Part shown: positions 1 through 9,628 of the stretch, one piece after another | How positions within the stretch are numbered: position 1 is the stretch's first letter | How the letters are laid out: the number at the start of each line of letters is the position of its first letter | DNA from: JARFQW01 sp963842955 | GTDB taxonomy: Bacteria; Pseudomonadota; Gammaproteobacteria; Steroidobacterales; XN24 | Direction of reading: 5' to 3' | Length of the DNA stretch: 64,000 bases | Assembly (NCBI GenBank): GCA_963842955.1 | Contig: CAWJIJ010000011.1 | Location: forward strand, 62,001 to 126,000 | Notes under the pieces: model-generated | Seen by the model: the letters and a program-made list of their open reading frames with translations, nothing else | Databases searched by the model: none | Told to the model about the DNA's origin: nothing | Position numbers and translations under genes: made by a program

Positions 1-51
1 CAGCTCAGGCTGGCGAACTAGACCGTGGCCTATCGCAGGGAAGGTGATGCC

Positions 52-3000
52 ATGAAACGTTTCAATATTCTCGGATCCGCCACGGCCCGCTCGGTACTGA
101 CTGCCTCCGCGGCCCTGTTGACCGCGCTGAGTGCCGCACCCGGACAGGCCGACGACACGGAAATCTTCGTTGGGCGTGCCGAACAGGCCAACGCAACGCG
201 GCCCAACATCATGTTCATTCTCGACACGTCGGGCTCCATGAGCGCCAACGTGGTCACCAACACGCCCTGGGATTCAAGCCAGGAATGGGAAGGCGACTGT
301 GATGCCGACGCCATCTACTGGCGAAGGGATAGCGGAGCGCCGCCGACCTGCGGCACAACCCGGTTTTTCCCGGCGGAAGACTTCATGTGCTCTACCGGCG
401 CCAACGCGGTCAGGACCGCCGGATTCTACACCGACCAGTTCGCCATGAACCGCGTAAAGAACGACGGAACTGGCCAGTTTCGCTGGCGAGGGCTGCGAGC
501 CGGTGCGAACGAAGGCTTCGTGGAGTGCACACGGGACTTCGGCGTCCACGGTGGCGGCGACCCGGATGACGTATTCCCGAGAAACAACAGTGAGAACAAC
601 CCCTGGAGTGATCAGGAAAACCGCCCCGCGTGGAACGCCTACACCGTCTATACCGGCAACTACATCAACTGGTACTACAACGCCCGACGGGTCAATCAGA
701 CCCGCCTGCAGATCATGCAGCAGGTGCTGGATAATCTCCTGGACTCCCTGGAGGGGGTGAACACCGGGCTGATGCGGTTCTCCATCAACGGCGTCGAAAC
801 CGAAGGCGGCGGCATGGTTCTGCAGGAGATGGCGCCGGTAGAGGACGCCCGGGCCGGCATGCGCTCGCAGATCGCTTCCTGGGATGCCGATGGCTGGACT
901 CCGCTGTCCGAATCCCTCTACGAAGCCGCGCAGTATTATCGTGGCAGCAACGTCTACTACGGGAATGCCTCCAGGGGCAGTGTGAACGGCACGATTCAGC
1001 CGCTTCCGTCGATCCCGCAATCGCGTGACGCCTCGGCCACGGGCAACTATCTCTCGCCCCTGGAAGAGAGCTGCCAGAAGAGTTTTGTGGTGATGCTCAC
1101 CGACGGCCTGCCCACGCGGGACACCGGTGCGAACACGCTGATCACCCAGCTTCCGGATTACGGCAACACCGTCGGTGCCGGCTGTGACTGGGAAGGCATC
1201 ACTGACGGCCGTTGCCTGGACGATCTCGCCGAGTACATGTTCGAGGCCGACCTGCAGCCGAACGTCCCCGGTCAGCAGGGCGTCACCACGTACACCATCG
1301 GATTCGACGTATCACACCCGGTCCTGATCGAAGCAGCCCAGCGCGGCGGCGGTGAGTTCTTCTTCGCCAACGACACGACGACGCTGGCCACGGCGCTCAG
1401 CAGTATCGTCACGGAGATCCTGGACGATACCGTGACCTTCACCGCCCCGGCGGTGTCGGTCAACGCCTTCAACCGGACCCAGAACCTGAACGACGTCTAC
1501 ATCACGACGTTCCAGGCCTCGGACACGGCCCAGTGGCCGGGCAACCTGAAGAAGTACCGGATCAAGGGCGGCGAACTGACCGGCCAGGACGGCAACACGG
1601 TCGTTGACCCGAACACCGGATTCTTCAAGGACAACGCCTTCAGCTACTGGTCCGCTTCGGCCGACGGCGCCGTAGTCACCCAGGGCGGTGCGGCGTCGAA
1701 ACTGCCCGACCCGGCCACCCGCAGGATCTTTACCGATCTCAATGGCGGCACGCTGACTGCGGTCGGCAATGCGTTCACCACGACCAATCCGGCCGTGACG
1801 CGAGCGGCGCTGAACATCGACAGCCGGCCGGAACTGTCCCGGGAGGACGTGATCAATTTCGGCCGCGGTGTCGACGTGCTCGACCAGAACGGCAACGGGA
1901 CCAGTGCCGATGCCAGGCTACGCCTGGGTGATCCCCTGCACGCGAAGCCGGCGATTCTCATCTACGGCGGCACGGCGGCGAACCCCGACCTGGGTGACGC
2001 CGTGGTGTACTTCTCCGACAACGAGGGCTTCCTGCATGCAGTGGATCCGGATACCGGAGCCGCTTACTGGAGCTACCTCCCGTCCGAGACCATGGGCAAC
2101 CTCGCCAGCTACATGGTGAACGAGGAGACCGGCAACAAGATCTACGGTCTCGACGGCAATATTCGCGCCGTTCGCCTGGACAAGAACGACAACGGCATCA
2201 TCGAGCCCGCGGCCGGTGATCGGGTCGTGCTGTACTTCGGCATGCGCCGTGGCGGCGAGACGCTCTACGCCGTGGACGTCACCCGCAAGGACAGCCCGAG
2301 GCTGATGTGGAAGGCGGACAGCGCGACGCTGCCCGGCGTCGGTCAGACCTGGTCAACGCCGGTCCCCGCGAAGGTGAATATCGGCGGAACCTTGCGCTCG
2401 GTGCTGATCGTCGGTGGCGGTTACGACACCCGCCAGGACGTTACCCTGTACTCCCGCGATACCGTTGGAAGGGCCATCTACATGCTGGATGCCGACACCG
2501 GTGCCCTGCTCTGGCGGGCCGGCGGCACGGGCAGCGGCGCCGACCTGGTCAACGCCAACCTCGATAACAGTATTCCCGGCGATATCCGGGTGCTGGACAT
2601 GTCGGGCGACGGCCTCGCCGACCGCATGTACGCGGCCGATACTGGCGGCCAGGTCTGGCGTTTCGACATTAACAATGGTGGCAGTGGTGCGTCCCTCGTG
2701 AGCGGTGACGTCTTCGCGTCGCTGGGCGCGGCCGACATGGCCACGCCAACGACAGCCGAGAGCCGCCGCTTCTACTACGCGCCCGACGTCGCGCTGATCC
2801 AGAAAACCGAGTCCAATCCGTCCTACATCAACATTGCGATCGGATCGGGTCTTCGCGCATCGCCGAACAACGTTTTCATCAGGGATCGGTTCTACGCACT
2901 GCGTGACTACGATGTGTTCAACCAGCTGACGGCCGGGGACTACAGCGCCAAGCCCACCGTCGTCGAAGGCGACCTGGTTGACGTCACCGGGGATCTGACA

Positions 3001-3453
3001 CCCAACATACCCGCCGGGTCTGCCGGCTGGTTCATGGAACTGCGGAATCCGATCTGGCGCGGCGAGAAGGTGCTGGCGGAGGCGAGACAGTTCCAGAACC
3101 AGATCCTGTTCACGACCTTCACGCCGGGCGGCGGGGCAAGCAATACCTGCGCACCGTCAGCAGGCCAGAACCGGCTCTATGTAGTCAGCGCGGTGGACGG
3201 CAGCCCCACCGTGAACCTGGACCAGAGTGCCGATCCGGACGTCCTGACCCTGAGCGACCGCTTCCAGGACCTGGAACAGGGCGGCATCTCTCCGGAAGTG
3301 GTCTTCATCTTCCCCAGCCCGGATGACCCGGACAATTGCGAAGGCGAAGAATGCGCACCGCCGCCGGTGTGCCTGGTCGGACTGGAGTCCTGCCAGGCGG
3401 AATTCAACAACGCTCCGGTGCGGACCTTCTGGACTCAGGAAGGAGCGGAGTAA
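52..3453 (+). CDS. pilY1: Type IV pilus tip/biogenesis protein PilY1
   Basis: This is a 1133-residue exported protein of the PilY1 family, which caps or primes type IV pili and acts in adhesion and retraction control. The N-terminus is a signal peptide ending near GQA-DD. A von Willebrand A region follows with the MIDAS-type motif DTSGSMS (about residues 60-67 of the mature reading). The C-terminal half, from about residue 620, is the PilY1 beta-propeller domain with repeated Asp/Asn/Gly-rich strands such as FSDNEGFLHAVDP. I chose ATG at 52 because GGAAGG sits just upstream and the signal peptide starts there; an in-frame GTG at 25 would add nine residues. pilE follows one base after the stop, so the two are one operon, probably the tail of a fimT-pilVWXY1E cluster beginning outside the window. 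Confidence 0.93.
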   Translation: MKRFNILGSATARSVLTASAALLTALSAAPGQADDTEIFVGRAEQANATRPNIMFILDTSGSMSANVVTNTPWDSSQEWEGDCDADAIYWRRDSGAPPTCGTTRFFPAEDFMCSTGANAVRTAGFYTDQFAMNRVKNDGTGQFRWRGLRAGANEGFVECTRDFGVHGGGDPDDVFPRNNSENNPWSDQENRPAWNAYTVYTGNYINWYYNARRVNQTRLQIMQQVLDNLLDSLEGVNTGLMRFSINGVETEGGGMVLQEMAPVEDARAGMRSQIASWDADGWTPLSESLYEAAQYYRGSNVYYGNASRGSVNGTIQPLPSIPQSRDASATGNYLSPLEESCQKSFVVMLTDGLPTRDTGANTLITQLPDYGNTVGAGCDWEGITDGRCLDDLAEYMFEADLQPNVPGQQGVTTYTIGFDVSHPVLIEAAQRGGGEFFFANDTTTLATALSSIVTEILDDTVTFTAPAVSVNAFNRTQNLNDVYITTFQASDTAQWPGNLKKYRIKGGELTGQDGNTVVDPNTGFFKDNAFSYWSASADGAVVTQGGAASKLPDPATRRIFTDLNGGTLTAVGNAFTTTNPAVTRAALNIDSRPELSREDVINFGRGVDVLDQNGNGTSADARLRLGDPLHAKPAILIYGGTAANPDLGDAVVYFSDNEGFLHAVDPDTGAAYWSYLPSETMGNLASYMVNEETGNKIYGLDGNIRAVRLDKNDNGIIEPAAGDRVVLYFGMRRGGETLYAVDVTRKDSPRLMWKADSATLPGVGQTWSTPVPAKVNIGGTLRSVLIVGGGYDTRQDVTLYSRDTVGRAIYMLDADTGALLWRAGGTGSGADLVNANLDNSIPGDIRVLDMSGDGLADRMYAADTGGQVWRFDINNGGSGASLVSGDVFASLGAADMATPTTAESRRFYYAPDVALIQKTESNPSYINIAIGSGLRASPNNVFIRDRFYALRDYDVFNQLTAGDYSAKPTVVEGDLVDVTGDLTPNIPAGSAGWFMELRNPIWRGEKVLAEARQFQNQILFTTFTPGGGASNTCAPSAGQNRLYVVSAVDGSPTVNLDQSADPDVLTLSDRFQDLEQGGISPEVVFIFPSPDDPDNCEGEECAPPPVCLVGLESCQAEFNNAPVRTFWTQEGAE

Positions 3454-3454
3454 C

Positions 3455-3943
3455 ATGGCGGGCAACAGGCACAGGAGTACGGACGCCATGGCCATAGGCA
3501 TGGGCACAAGGGGACTCGTTCAGGGCAATCGCCACCAGCAGGGTTTCACTCTGGTCGAGCTGATGATCACCGTGTTGATCATGGCGATTCTTGCCAGCAT
3601 TGCGGTGCCGAGCTACGGCCGGTTCGTCCAGCGGGCGAACCGGGCCGACGCCACCGCGGAGCTGCTTCGGCTCGCAGCGGCCCAGGAACGCTTTTACATC
3701 GCCAACAACACCTACACCGCCAACCTTGCCGCGCCCCCGGCCGGCCTGGGCGGCGGCGGCAGCTCCGAGCGTGGCTACTACACGATCACGGTCACGGCAG
3801 CCGACGTGAACGGATTTACGATCCAGGCCGCTCCCACCGCCGGTTCCAAGCAGGCCTCCGACGACGAGTGCCAGCTCTTCACGATTAACGAGCAGGGCAT
3901 TCAGACCGCGGGCCCGTCCCCGGCGGAGGATTGCTGGCGATAG
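3455..3943 (+). CDS. pilE: Type IV (minor) pilin, PilE family
   Basis: A 162-residue prepilin. The prepilin peptidase site is QQG-FTLVELM, with Glu at mature position 5 and a hydrophobic helix (ITVLIMAILASIAVPSYG). Two cysteines near the C-terminus (DDEC and AEDC) would form the usual D-region disulfide loop. The leader before the cleavage site is unusually long (about 29 residues) if translation starts at 3455; in-frame ATGs at 3488 and 3500 would give shorter, more typical leaders. The gene lies one base after pilY1, as is typical of the PilE minor pilin of pilVWXY1E clusters. It could equally be called a generic GspH/PilE-type minor pilin. Confidence 0.88.
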   Translation: MAGNRHRSTDAMAIGMGTRGLVQGNRHQQGFTLVELMITVLIMAILASIAVPSYGRFVQRANRADATAELLRLAAAQERFYIANNTYTANLAAPPAGLGGGGSSERGYYTITVTAADVNGFTIQAAPTAGSKQASDDECQLFTINEQGIQTAGPSPAEDCWR

Positions 3944-4034
3944 CCTGACCGTCAGTGTCAGAGAGCGGCGCGTGCCGAGCACATCGGTCAGCAAGAACAC
4001 CCGAACCTGGGCATTGCGCCGCTGAGCGAAATAT

Positions 4035-4973
4035 TCAGGCCCGGCGGAGCGCCTTGGGCAGGCTGAACATGACGTGCTCTTCACGACCCGCCACCTCCAC
4101 CGGAGACTGGCCGTTCCATTCCTCCAGCCGCCGCAGGACTTGCTGGACCAGGATCTCCGGCGCGGACGCTCCCGCAGTCACACCCACTGCCTGCTTGCCT
4201 TCGAACCACCCGGGCTCCAGGTCGTCCGGGCCGTCCACCAGGTAACCGGGAACACCGCTTTTTTCGGCTATCTCCCGCAGGCGGTTGGAATTCGAGCTGC
4301 TAGCCGAGCCGACGACCACGAACACATCGCAGTCCGCGACCATGCTCTTCACCGCGTCCTGGCGGTTCTGGGTGGCGTAGCAGATGTCTTCTTTCTGCGG
4401 CCCGGTCAGGGCGGGAAAGCGTTCCCTGAGGGCATCGATGACATTGGAAGTATCGTCCACGGACAAGGTGGTCTGGGTCACGAAGGCCAGGCGCGCAGGG
4501 TCACGCACCGTCAGCGCGGCCACGTCCTCGGGGGTCTCCACGAGATACATGGCACCACCCTTCGATGAGTCGTACTGGCCCATGGTGCCCTCGACCTCGG
4601 GATGGCCCGCGTGGCCGATCAGCACAACCTCCATTCCGTCGCGGGCATATCGGGACACCTCCATGTGCACCTTGGTGACCAGCGGGCAGGTGGCATCGAA
4701 GACTTCCAGGCCGCGGGCCTTTGCTTCCTCGCGCACAGCCAGGGAGACCCCGTGGGCGGAAAAGATCACCCGCGCATCGTCGGGCACCTCGTCGAGTTCC
4801 TCCACGAATACCGCACCGAGGGTTTTCAGCCGCTCGACGACATAACGATTGTGGACCACTTCGTGGCGAACGTAGATCGGCGCACCGAACAGCTCGATCG
4901 CCCGTTCGACGATGTCGATGGCCCGGTCGACGCCGGCGCAGAAACCGCGGGGATTGGCGAGCAGGATGTCCAT
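4035..4973 (-). CDS. ispH: 4-hydroxy-3-methylbut-2-enyl diphosphate reductase
   Basis: IspH (LytB), 312 residues and full length. It carries out the last step of the MEP pathway, reducing HMBPP to IPP and DMAPP. The three cysteines that hold the 4Fe-4S cluster are visible: Cys12 (NPRGFCAGV), one near residue 96 (DATCPLV) and one near residue 197 (EDICYAT). The family motif HEVVHN and the SASSSNSNRL substrate loop are also present. It is the last gene of ribF-ileS-lspA-ispH on the minus strand, about 77 bp after lspA. The fkpB gene found between lspA and ispH in E. coli is absent here. The gene faces pilE tail to tail. Confidence 0.97.
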   Translation of the reverse strand: MDILLANPRGFCAGVDRAIDIVERAIELFGAPIYVRHEVVHNRYVVERLKTLGAVFVEELDEVPDDARVIFSAHGVSLAVREEAKARGLEVFDATCPLVTKVHMEVSRYARDGMEVVLIGHAGHPEVEGTMGQYDSSKGGAMYLVETPEDVAALTVRDPARLAFVTQTTLSVDDTSNVIDALRERFPALTGPQKEDICYATQNRQDAVKSMVADCDVFVVVGSASSSNSNRLREIAEKSGVPGYLVDGPDDLEPGWFEGKQAVGVTAGASAPEILVQQVLRRLEEWNGQSPVEVAGREEHVMFSLPKALRRA

Positions 4974-5050
4974 GCGAGACTCCGTGGAACAGCGTAGAGG
5001 ATTCTACCGGCAGACCGGCATTGCGGCGACCTGAGCGCCCCGGCCGGGCA

Positions 5051-5572
5051 CTATGTGCCGGGCGGGCGCCGCTCTCCCCGCAGGCCGTCCAGAATGAGCA
5101 GGGCCGCGCCCACGGTAATCGCCGAGTCCGCGACGTTGAATGCCGGGAAGTAGGCATCCCCCCAGTGGACCGACAGGAAATCGACGACCCATCCGTGCCA
5201 CACCCGGTCGATCACGTTACCGATGGCCCCGCCCAGCACGAGCGCGAGCCCGGCGGCCAGGATGCGGTGTCCGAACGGCCGCATGCGAGCCAGCCAGAAT
5301 ATGATCAGTACCGCCACCAGAGACGCGATGACCACGAAGAACCACCGCTGCCAGCCCGAGGCACCCGCCAGGAAGCTGAAGGCCGCACCGGTATTATGGA
5401 GCCGGGTCAGGCCGAACACGGGCAGGATCTCGAGCCGCTGGTACAGCTCGAAGTTCTGCATGATCCACCACTTGCTGGCCTGATCCAGGGCCACCACGAT
5501 GACCGAGACCCACAACCATGCGAGCGCACCGCGGGGCTCGGCCGGCGCCCGCTGTTCGGACGTTACGCCCAT
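5051..5572 (-). CDS. lspA: Lipoprotein signal peptidase (signal peptidase II)
   Basis: LspA, 173 residues, an inner-membrane aspartyl peptidase that removes signal peptides from diacylated prolipoproteins. Four hydrophobic segments are visible. The two catalytic aspartates lie in GNVIDR and FNVADS, with the family motif HNTGAAFSFL before them. The ATG at 5572 is preceded by AAGGAG at good spacing and overlaps the 3' end of ileS by 10 bp, so translation is probably coupled. The in-frame sequence further upstream belongs to ileS in another frame. The window has many lipoprotein substrates for this enzyme, especially in the 41-58 kb operon. Confidence 0.96.
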   Translation of the reverse strand: MGVTSEQRAPAEPRGALAWLWVSVIVVALDQASKWWIMQNFELYQRLEILPVFGLTRLHNTGAAFSFLAGASGWQRWFFVVIASLVAVLIIFWLARMRPFGHRILAAGLALVLGGAIGNVIDRVWHGWVVDFLSVHWGDAYFPAFNVADSAITVGAALLILDGLRGERRPPGT

Positions 5573-8391
5573 CGCCGGGATTCTCCTTCGCCGGACACGT
5601 TCTCGACACAACGTGCGCACAGCTCGGGGTGCCTGTCGTCGGTCCCCACGTCCGGACGCCGGTGCCAGCAGCGGACACACTTCTCCGCATCGAAGGGCGC
5701 CACCGTCACATACAGCTGACCGGCACCGACCCCCTCCAGTTCCACCGCGTCGTCGGGACGCCCGTCCAACGGGTGTACGCGTGCCTCCGAGGTGATGAAA
5801 AGAAAGCGCAGCTCGTCGCCGAGTACGTGCAGGCGCTCTCCCACGGCCTCCGAACAGTAGAGATCCACAACGGCGTCCAGGCCGGACCCGATACGATTGT
5901 CCTTGCGCAGCCGCTCCAGTTCGCGGGACACGTCTTCGCGAATCCTGAGGATCAGCGGCCAGTCGGGGCTGTCGCCGCTACCGGCCGTCGGAATGTGGTG
6001 CCAAGTGGCCATCAGGACCGAGTCGGGACGTTCGCCCGGCAGGTTCGCCCAGATCTCCTCGGAGGTGAACGCCAGGATCGGCGCCAGCCAGCGAACCATG
6101 GCCTCGGCCACGTGGTACATCGCCGTCTGCGCCGACCGGCGGGCCACCGAATCCGTCCGGGTCGTATACAGGCGGTCCTTGATGACATCGAGATAGAAAC
6201 CGCCCATGTCCACGACGCAGAAGTTGTGCACCTTCTGATAGATCACGTGGAACTCGAAATCCCGGTAAGCGGCCACAACCGCCTCCTGCAGGGCGCAGGC
6301 CCGCTGCAGGGCCCACCGGTCCAGGGCCAGCATCTCGTCCAGCGGAACAGCATGGCGGGCAGGGTCGAAACCGTGCAGATTGCCGAGCAGGAAACGCGTC
6401 GTGTTGCGCATTCGGCGGTAGGAATCCGACATCCGTTTCAGGATCTCGTCCGACACGCTGATCTCGCCGCGGTAGTCGGTCGCAGCGACCCACAGCCGGA
6501 GAATGTCGGCGCCCAGGCTGTCCACGACTTTTTGCGGCGCGATGACGTTGCCCAGGGACTTGGACATCTTGCGGCCCTTCTCGTCCACGGTGAAACCGTG
6601 GGTCAGGACGGCCCGGTAAGGCGCCGTGCCGTGCATGGCCACGGACGTCAACAGCGAGCTCTGGAACCAGCCCCGGTGCTGATCGGAACCCTCGAGATAC
6701 AGGTCGGACGGATAATCCGCGTCATCGCGAATCGCCGGGACGCAGTGATGCATGAGCCCGGAGTCCACCCACACGTCCATGATGTCCGTCACCTTCTCGT
6801 ATTGATCGGCCTCCTCGCCCAGCAGGTCCGCCGGGTCCAGGTCCCACCAGGCATCGATGCCGCTGGTCTCCACCCGTCGGGCGACCTCTTCGAGCAGGCG
6901 CACGCTGTCGGGGTGAGGGTCGCCGGTTCTGGCTTCGGCGAACAGGGCAATCGGCACGCCCCAGGTGCGCTGCCTGGAGATACACCAGTCCGGCCGGCCA
7001 TCGACCATGCCCCGTATCCGGTTTTCGCCCCAGTCCGGAGTCCAGGACACACCGCCGATCGCGTTCAGCGCCTGTTCCCGCAGGCCGGCCTTGTCCATGC
7101 TGATAAACCACTGGGGCGTGGCGCGGAAAATGACCGGCGTCTTGTGGCGCCAGCAATGGGGATAGCTGTGGCCAAACGCCTCGTGGTGCAGGAGCGCGCC
7201 ACGCTCGGCCAGCAATTCCACGATGACCGGGTTGGCCTTGAAGACGTGCTGGCCCTCGAACAGCGCGGTACCGGCCACGAAGACACCCCGCCGGTCCACC
7301 GGATTGTCCAGCGGCAGGCCATACTCCACGCCGACCGCAAAATCCTCCTGGCCATGACCGGGGGCGGTGTGAACCGCGCCGGTTCCCGCCTCCAGGGTGA
7401 CGTGGTCACCCAGAACGACGGGGACGATCCTGTCATAGAACGGGTGGCTGAGCTTCACATGCTCAAGCGCGCTGCCCGGACAGACCGCCAGTTCCTCGAA
7501 GTGCTCGATACCGTAGCGACGGGTCACGGGAGCGACCAGGTCCCGCGCCACGATGATGCGTTCCGGCCCCGCCGGCCCGGTGAACCCGAGTAACGCGTAC
7601 TCGAAATCCGGATGCAGGGAGACGGCCCGGTTCGCGGGCAGGGTCCAGGGCGTGGTCGTCCAGATGGGCAGCGACAGGGGACCGTCGGTACGTGCGCGCG
7701 CATCGCCGCCGAAAGCGTCGAGAACGCGGTCTTCGTCGACGACCCGGAAGCGGACGTCGATCGCCGGAGACGTTCGGTCCGCGTATTCCACCTCCGCCTC
7801 CGCCAGCGCCGAGCCACAGTCCAGGCACCAGTGGACCGGCTTGTAGCCCTTGTACAGGTGGCCGTTGGCAATGATCGCGGCGAAAGCCCGGAGCTGTTCT
7901 GCCTCGTAGGCCGGCTCCATGGTCAGGTAGGGGTTTTCCCAGTCGCCCAGGACGCCAAGCCGCTGGAAATCCCGCGACTGGCCTTCCACCTGGCGGCGGG
8001 CATACTCCCGGCAGGCGTCACGGAAAGCGCGGGCGTCCAGCTTCTTTCCGACCCGGCCCTTTTTCTTTTCCACCATGAGCTCAATGGGCAACCCGTGGCA
8101 GTCCCAGCCGGGAACATAAGGGACGTCATATCCGTCCAGCGTCCGGGAACGCACGACCATATCCTTCAGAACCTTGTTGACGGCATGGCCGATATGGATG
8201 TCGCCATTCGCATAGGGCGGACCGTCCGGCATCATGAACCGGGGCCGGCCGGCGCAGGCTTCCCGAAGTGCCGCATAGCGCCCCTCGGCGCGCCAGGCAT
8301 CCAGCATCGCCGGCTCCCGGTGCGCCAGGCTGGCTCGCATGGGGAACTCCGTGGCCGGCAGGTTCAGGGTGTCCTTGTAGTCGTTGCTCAA
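5563..8391 (-). CDS. ileS: Isoleucyl-tRNA synthetase
   Basis: Class Ia aminoacyl-tRNA synthetase of 942 residues, the normal bacterial length. The HIGH signature is in DIHIGHAVN (about residues 67-75) and the KMSKS loop is in GRKMSKSLGN. The C-terminus has a four-cysteine zinc finger (CVRCWH then CARCVEN), typical of the bacterial IleS type. The CP1 editing domain lies between them with the TTPWTLPAN and GTGAVHTAPGHG motifs. The gene is second in the ribF-ileS-lspA-ispH operon, about 53 bp after ribF, and overlaps lspA. Confidence 0.98.
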   Translation of the reverse strand: MSNDYKDTLNLPATEFPMRASLAHREPAMLDAWRAEGRYAALREACAGRPRFMMPDGPPYANGDIHIGHAVNKVLKDMVVRSRTLDGYDVPYVPGWDCHGLPIELMVEKKKGRVGKKLDARAFRDACREYARRQVEGQSRDFQRLGVLGDWENPYLTMEPAYEAEQLRAFAAIIANGHLYKGYKPVHWCLDCGSALAEAEVEYADRTSPAIDVRFRVVDEDRVLDAFGGDARARTDGPLSLPIWTTTPWTLPANRAVSLHPDFEYALLGFTGPAGPERIIVARDLVAPVTRRYGIEHFEELAVCPGSALEHVKLSHPFYDRIVPVVLGDHVTLEAGTGAVHTAPGHGQEDFAVGVEYGLPLDNPVDRRGVFVAGTALFEGQHVFKANPVIVELLAERGALLHHEAFGHSYPHCWRHKTPVIFRATPQWFISMDKAGLREQALNAIGGVSWTPDWGENRIRGMVDGRPDWCISRQRTWGVPIALFAEARTGDPHPDSVRLLEEVARRVETSGIDAWWDLDPADLLGEEADQYEKVTDIMDVWVDSGLMHHCVPAIRDDADYPSDLYLEGSDQHRGWFQSSLLTSVAMHGTAPYRAVLTHGFTVDEKGRKMSKSLGNVIAPQKVVDSLGADILRLWVAATDYRGEISVSDEILKRMSDSYRRMRNTTRFLLGNLHGFDPARHAVPLDEMLALDRWALQRACALQEAVVAAYRDFEFHVIYQKVHNFCVVDMGGFYLDVIKDRLYTTRTDSVARRSAQTAMYHVAEAMVRWLAPILAFTSEEIWANLPGERPDSVLMATWHHIPTAGSGDSPDWPLILRIREDVSRELERLRKDNRIGSGLDAVVDLYCSEAVGERLHVLGDELRFLFITSEARVHPLDGRPDDAVELEGVGAGQLYVTVAPFDAEKCVRCWHRRPDVGTDDRHPELCARCVENVSGEGESRRWA

Positions 8392-8444
8392 ATCACTCTA
8401 CTCGCAGGTTTCTTGTTGTCTTCGCCACGTCGGAATGGTCCGCT

Positions 8445-9392
8445 TCACCCCGGCGCGGGGCCCGCCCGCAGGCCGAGTATGTCCCGGGCTCCGGCCGCAT
8501 CTTCGTGCATCTGCGCGGTCAGGGCAGCCAGGGAATCGAACCGCCGTTCCTCTCGCAGGCGCTCCACGAACTCCACTGTCAGATGCCGACCGTACAGGTT
8601 GCCGGCGAAATCGAACAGGTGTGCCTCCAGCAGCATCTCCCCGCCGTCCACCGTGGGACGGGTCCCCAGGCTGGCCACACCGGGCCACGGCGCATCGCCC
8701 ACGCCCAGCACGCGGATGGCAAAAATCCCGTGCAGCGGCGAGACCCGGCGGCCCAGCTTGAGATTCGCGGTGGGATAGCCCAGCGTGCGGCCCAGCCGCT
8801 TTCCCTCGACGACCCGGCCGCTCATGGAATAGGCCCGGCCCAGCAGCCGCTTCGCGGCCGCCAGATCGCCCGCAGCCAGGGCCTCACGAATACGCGTGCT
8901 GGAAACGCGCTCCCCGTCCAGGGTGAAGCTCGGCGTGCTGACCACATCGAAACCGTGCCGTCGGCCGGCTTCGGCCAGCAAGGCAAAGTCCCCTTCCCGA
9001 TTGCGACCAAAGCGGAAGTCATCCCCCACGACCAGATGCCGCAGGTCCAGCTGGTCCACGAGCAGCCGCTGGACAAACACCTCCGGTGGCGTGTCCGCCG
9101 TGCGCGCATCGAACGGCACGCACAGGAACCGGTCTACCTCCAGGCAGGCGAGGAGTTCCGCCTTTTCCCGAAACCGGGTCAAGCGGGGCGGCGCCTGGCC
9201 CGGCGCGAAATACTCCCGGGGCGTGGGCTCGAAGCACATGACCAGCGCGGGCACGCCCAGGCCGCGGGCCCGTTCCAGAAGGCCCTGGATTACCGCCTGG
9301 TGACCGCGGTGCAGCCCATCGAAATTGCCGATGGTTGCAGCACAGCCGCGATGGCGGGTTCGCAAGTTGTGTGACCCCCTGATGAGCTCCAA
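8445..9392 (-). CDS. ribF: Bifunctional riboflavin kinase/FAD synthetase
   Basis: RibF, about 315 residues, converts riboflavin to FMN and FAD. The N-terminal FAD synthetase half has the nucleotidyltransferase motif TIGNFDGLHRGH. The C-terminal riboflavin kinase half has GRTLGYPTANLKL and the GVASLGTRPTV stretch. No ATG is placed to give the usual N-terminus. The family normally begins M-E-L-I-R-G, and here that position is TTG at 9392 with GGAG seven bases upstream; a GTG at 9395 is the alternative. Upstream ATG-initiated readings would put the start before the likely -10 box at 9434-9429. First gene of the ileS operon, as in E. coli. Confidence 0.93.
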   Translation of the reverse strand: MELIRGSHNLRTRHRGCAATIGNFDGLHRGHQAVIQGLLERARGLGVPALVMCFEPTPREYFAPGQAPPRLTRFREKAELLACLEVDRFLCVPFDARTADTPPEVFVQRLLVDQLDLRHLVVGDDFRFGRNREGDFALLAEAGRRHGFDVVSTPSFTLDGERVSSTRIREALAAGDLAAAKRLLGRAYSMSGRVVEGKRLGRTLGYPTANLKLGRRVSPLHGIFAIRVLGVGDAPWPGVASLGTRPTVDGGEMLLEAHLFDFAGNLYGRHLTVEFVERLREERRFDSLAALTAQMHEDAAGARDILGLRAGPAPG

Positions 9393-9428
9393 CACCGGGC
9401 TCCGTGACGGCGTCAAAAAAACCCCACG

Positions 9429-9434
9429 ATTATA
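9429..9434 (-). promoter_or_regulatory. -10 box of the ribF-ileS-lspA-ispH promoter
   Basis: On the minus strand this reads TATAAT, a perfect sigma-70 -10 hexamer, about 35 bp upstream of the proposed ribF TTG start. No good -35 hexamer lies 16-18 bp upstream, so the strength is uncertain. It agrees with the non-ATG ribF start, because longer readings would need transcripts starting further upstream. Confidence 0.5.
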
Positions 9435-9545
9435 CGTGACGGCCAGCCCGTTGAGGCGTCCCCTGGCCTTCCGCTGCCACTCTCCGGTGGAGCCGGGCCC
9501 GGGAGCCCCGGCAGTGGGAGCGGCCAAGCCCTGGCGCGCGTTCGC

Positions 9546-9551
9546 TATAGT
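9546..9551 (+). promoter_or_regulatory. Possible -10 box for the epimerase gene
   Basis: TATAGT, five of six matches to the sigma-70 -10 consensus, lies about 78 bp before the ATG of the epimerase. The -35 region is not recognisable. The assignment rests on the hexamer and its position only. Confidence 0.3.
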
Positions 9552-9628
9552 CAGCATCCATTGGCGCGCCCTGAGCGCGCCTGGACGATCTGCGCCGCCC
9601 GCAGCCCACCGTAGCGGAGAACGAAATC

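Noticed and set aside
1..21. Possible last codons of an upstream gene (frame 1 ends in TAG at 19-21)
   Set aside because: Only six codons are in the window, so nothing can be said about the product, although a pilX-like gene would be expected there.
5518..7593. Very long plus-strand frame antisense to ileS
   Set aside because: It is a shadow of the GC-rich ileS codons; no start signal and no recognisable domain.
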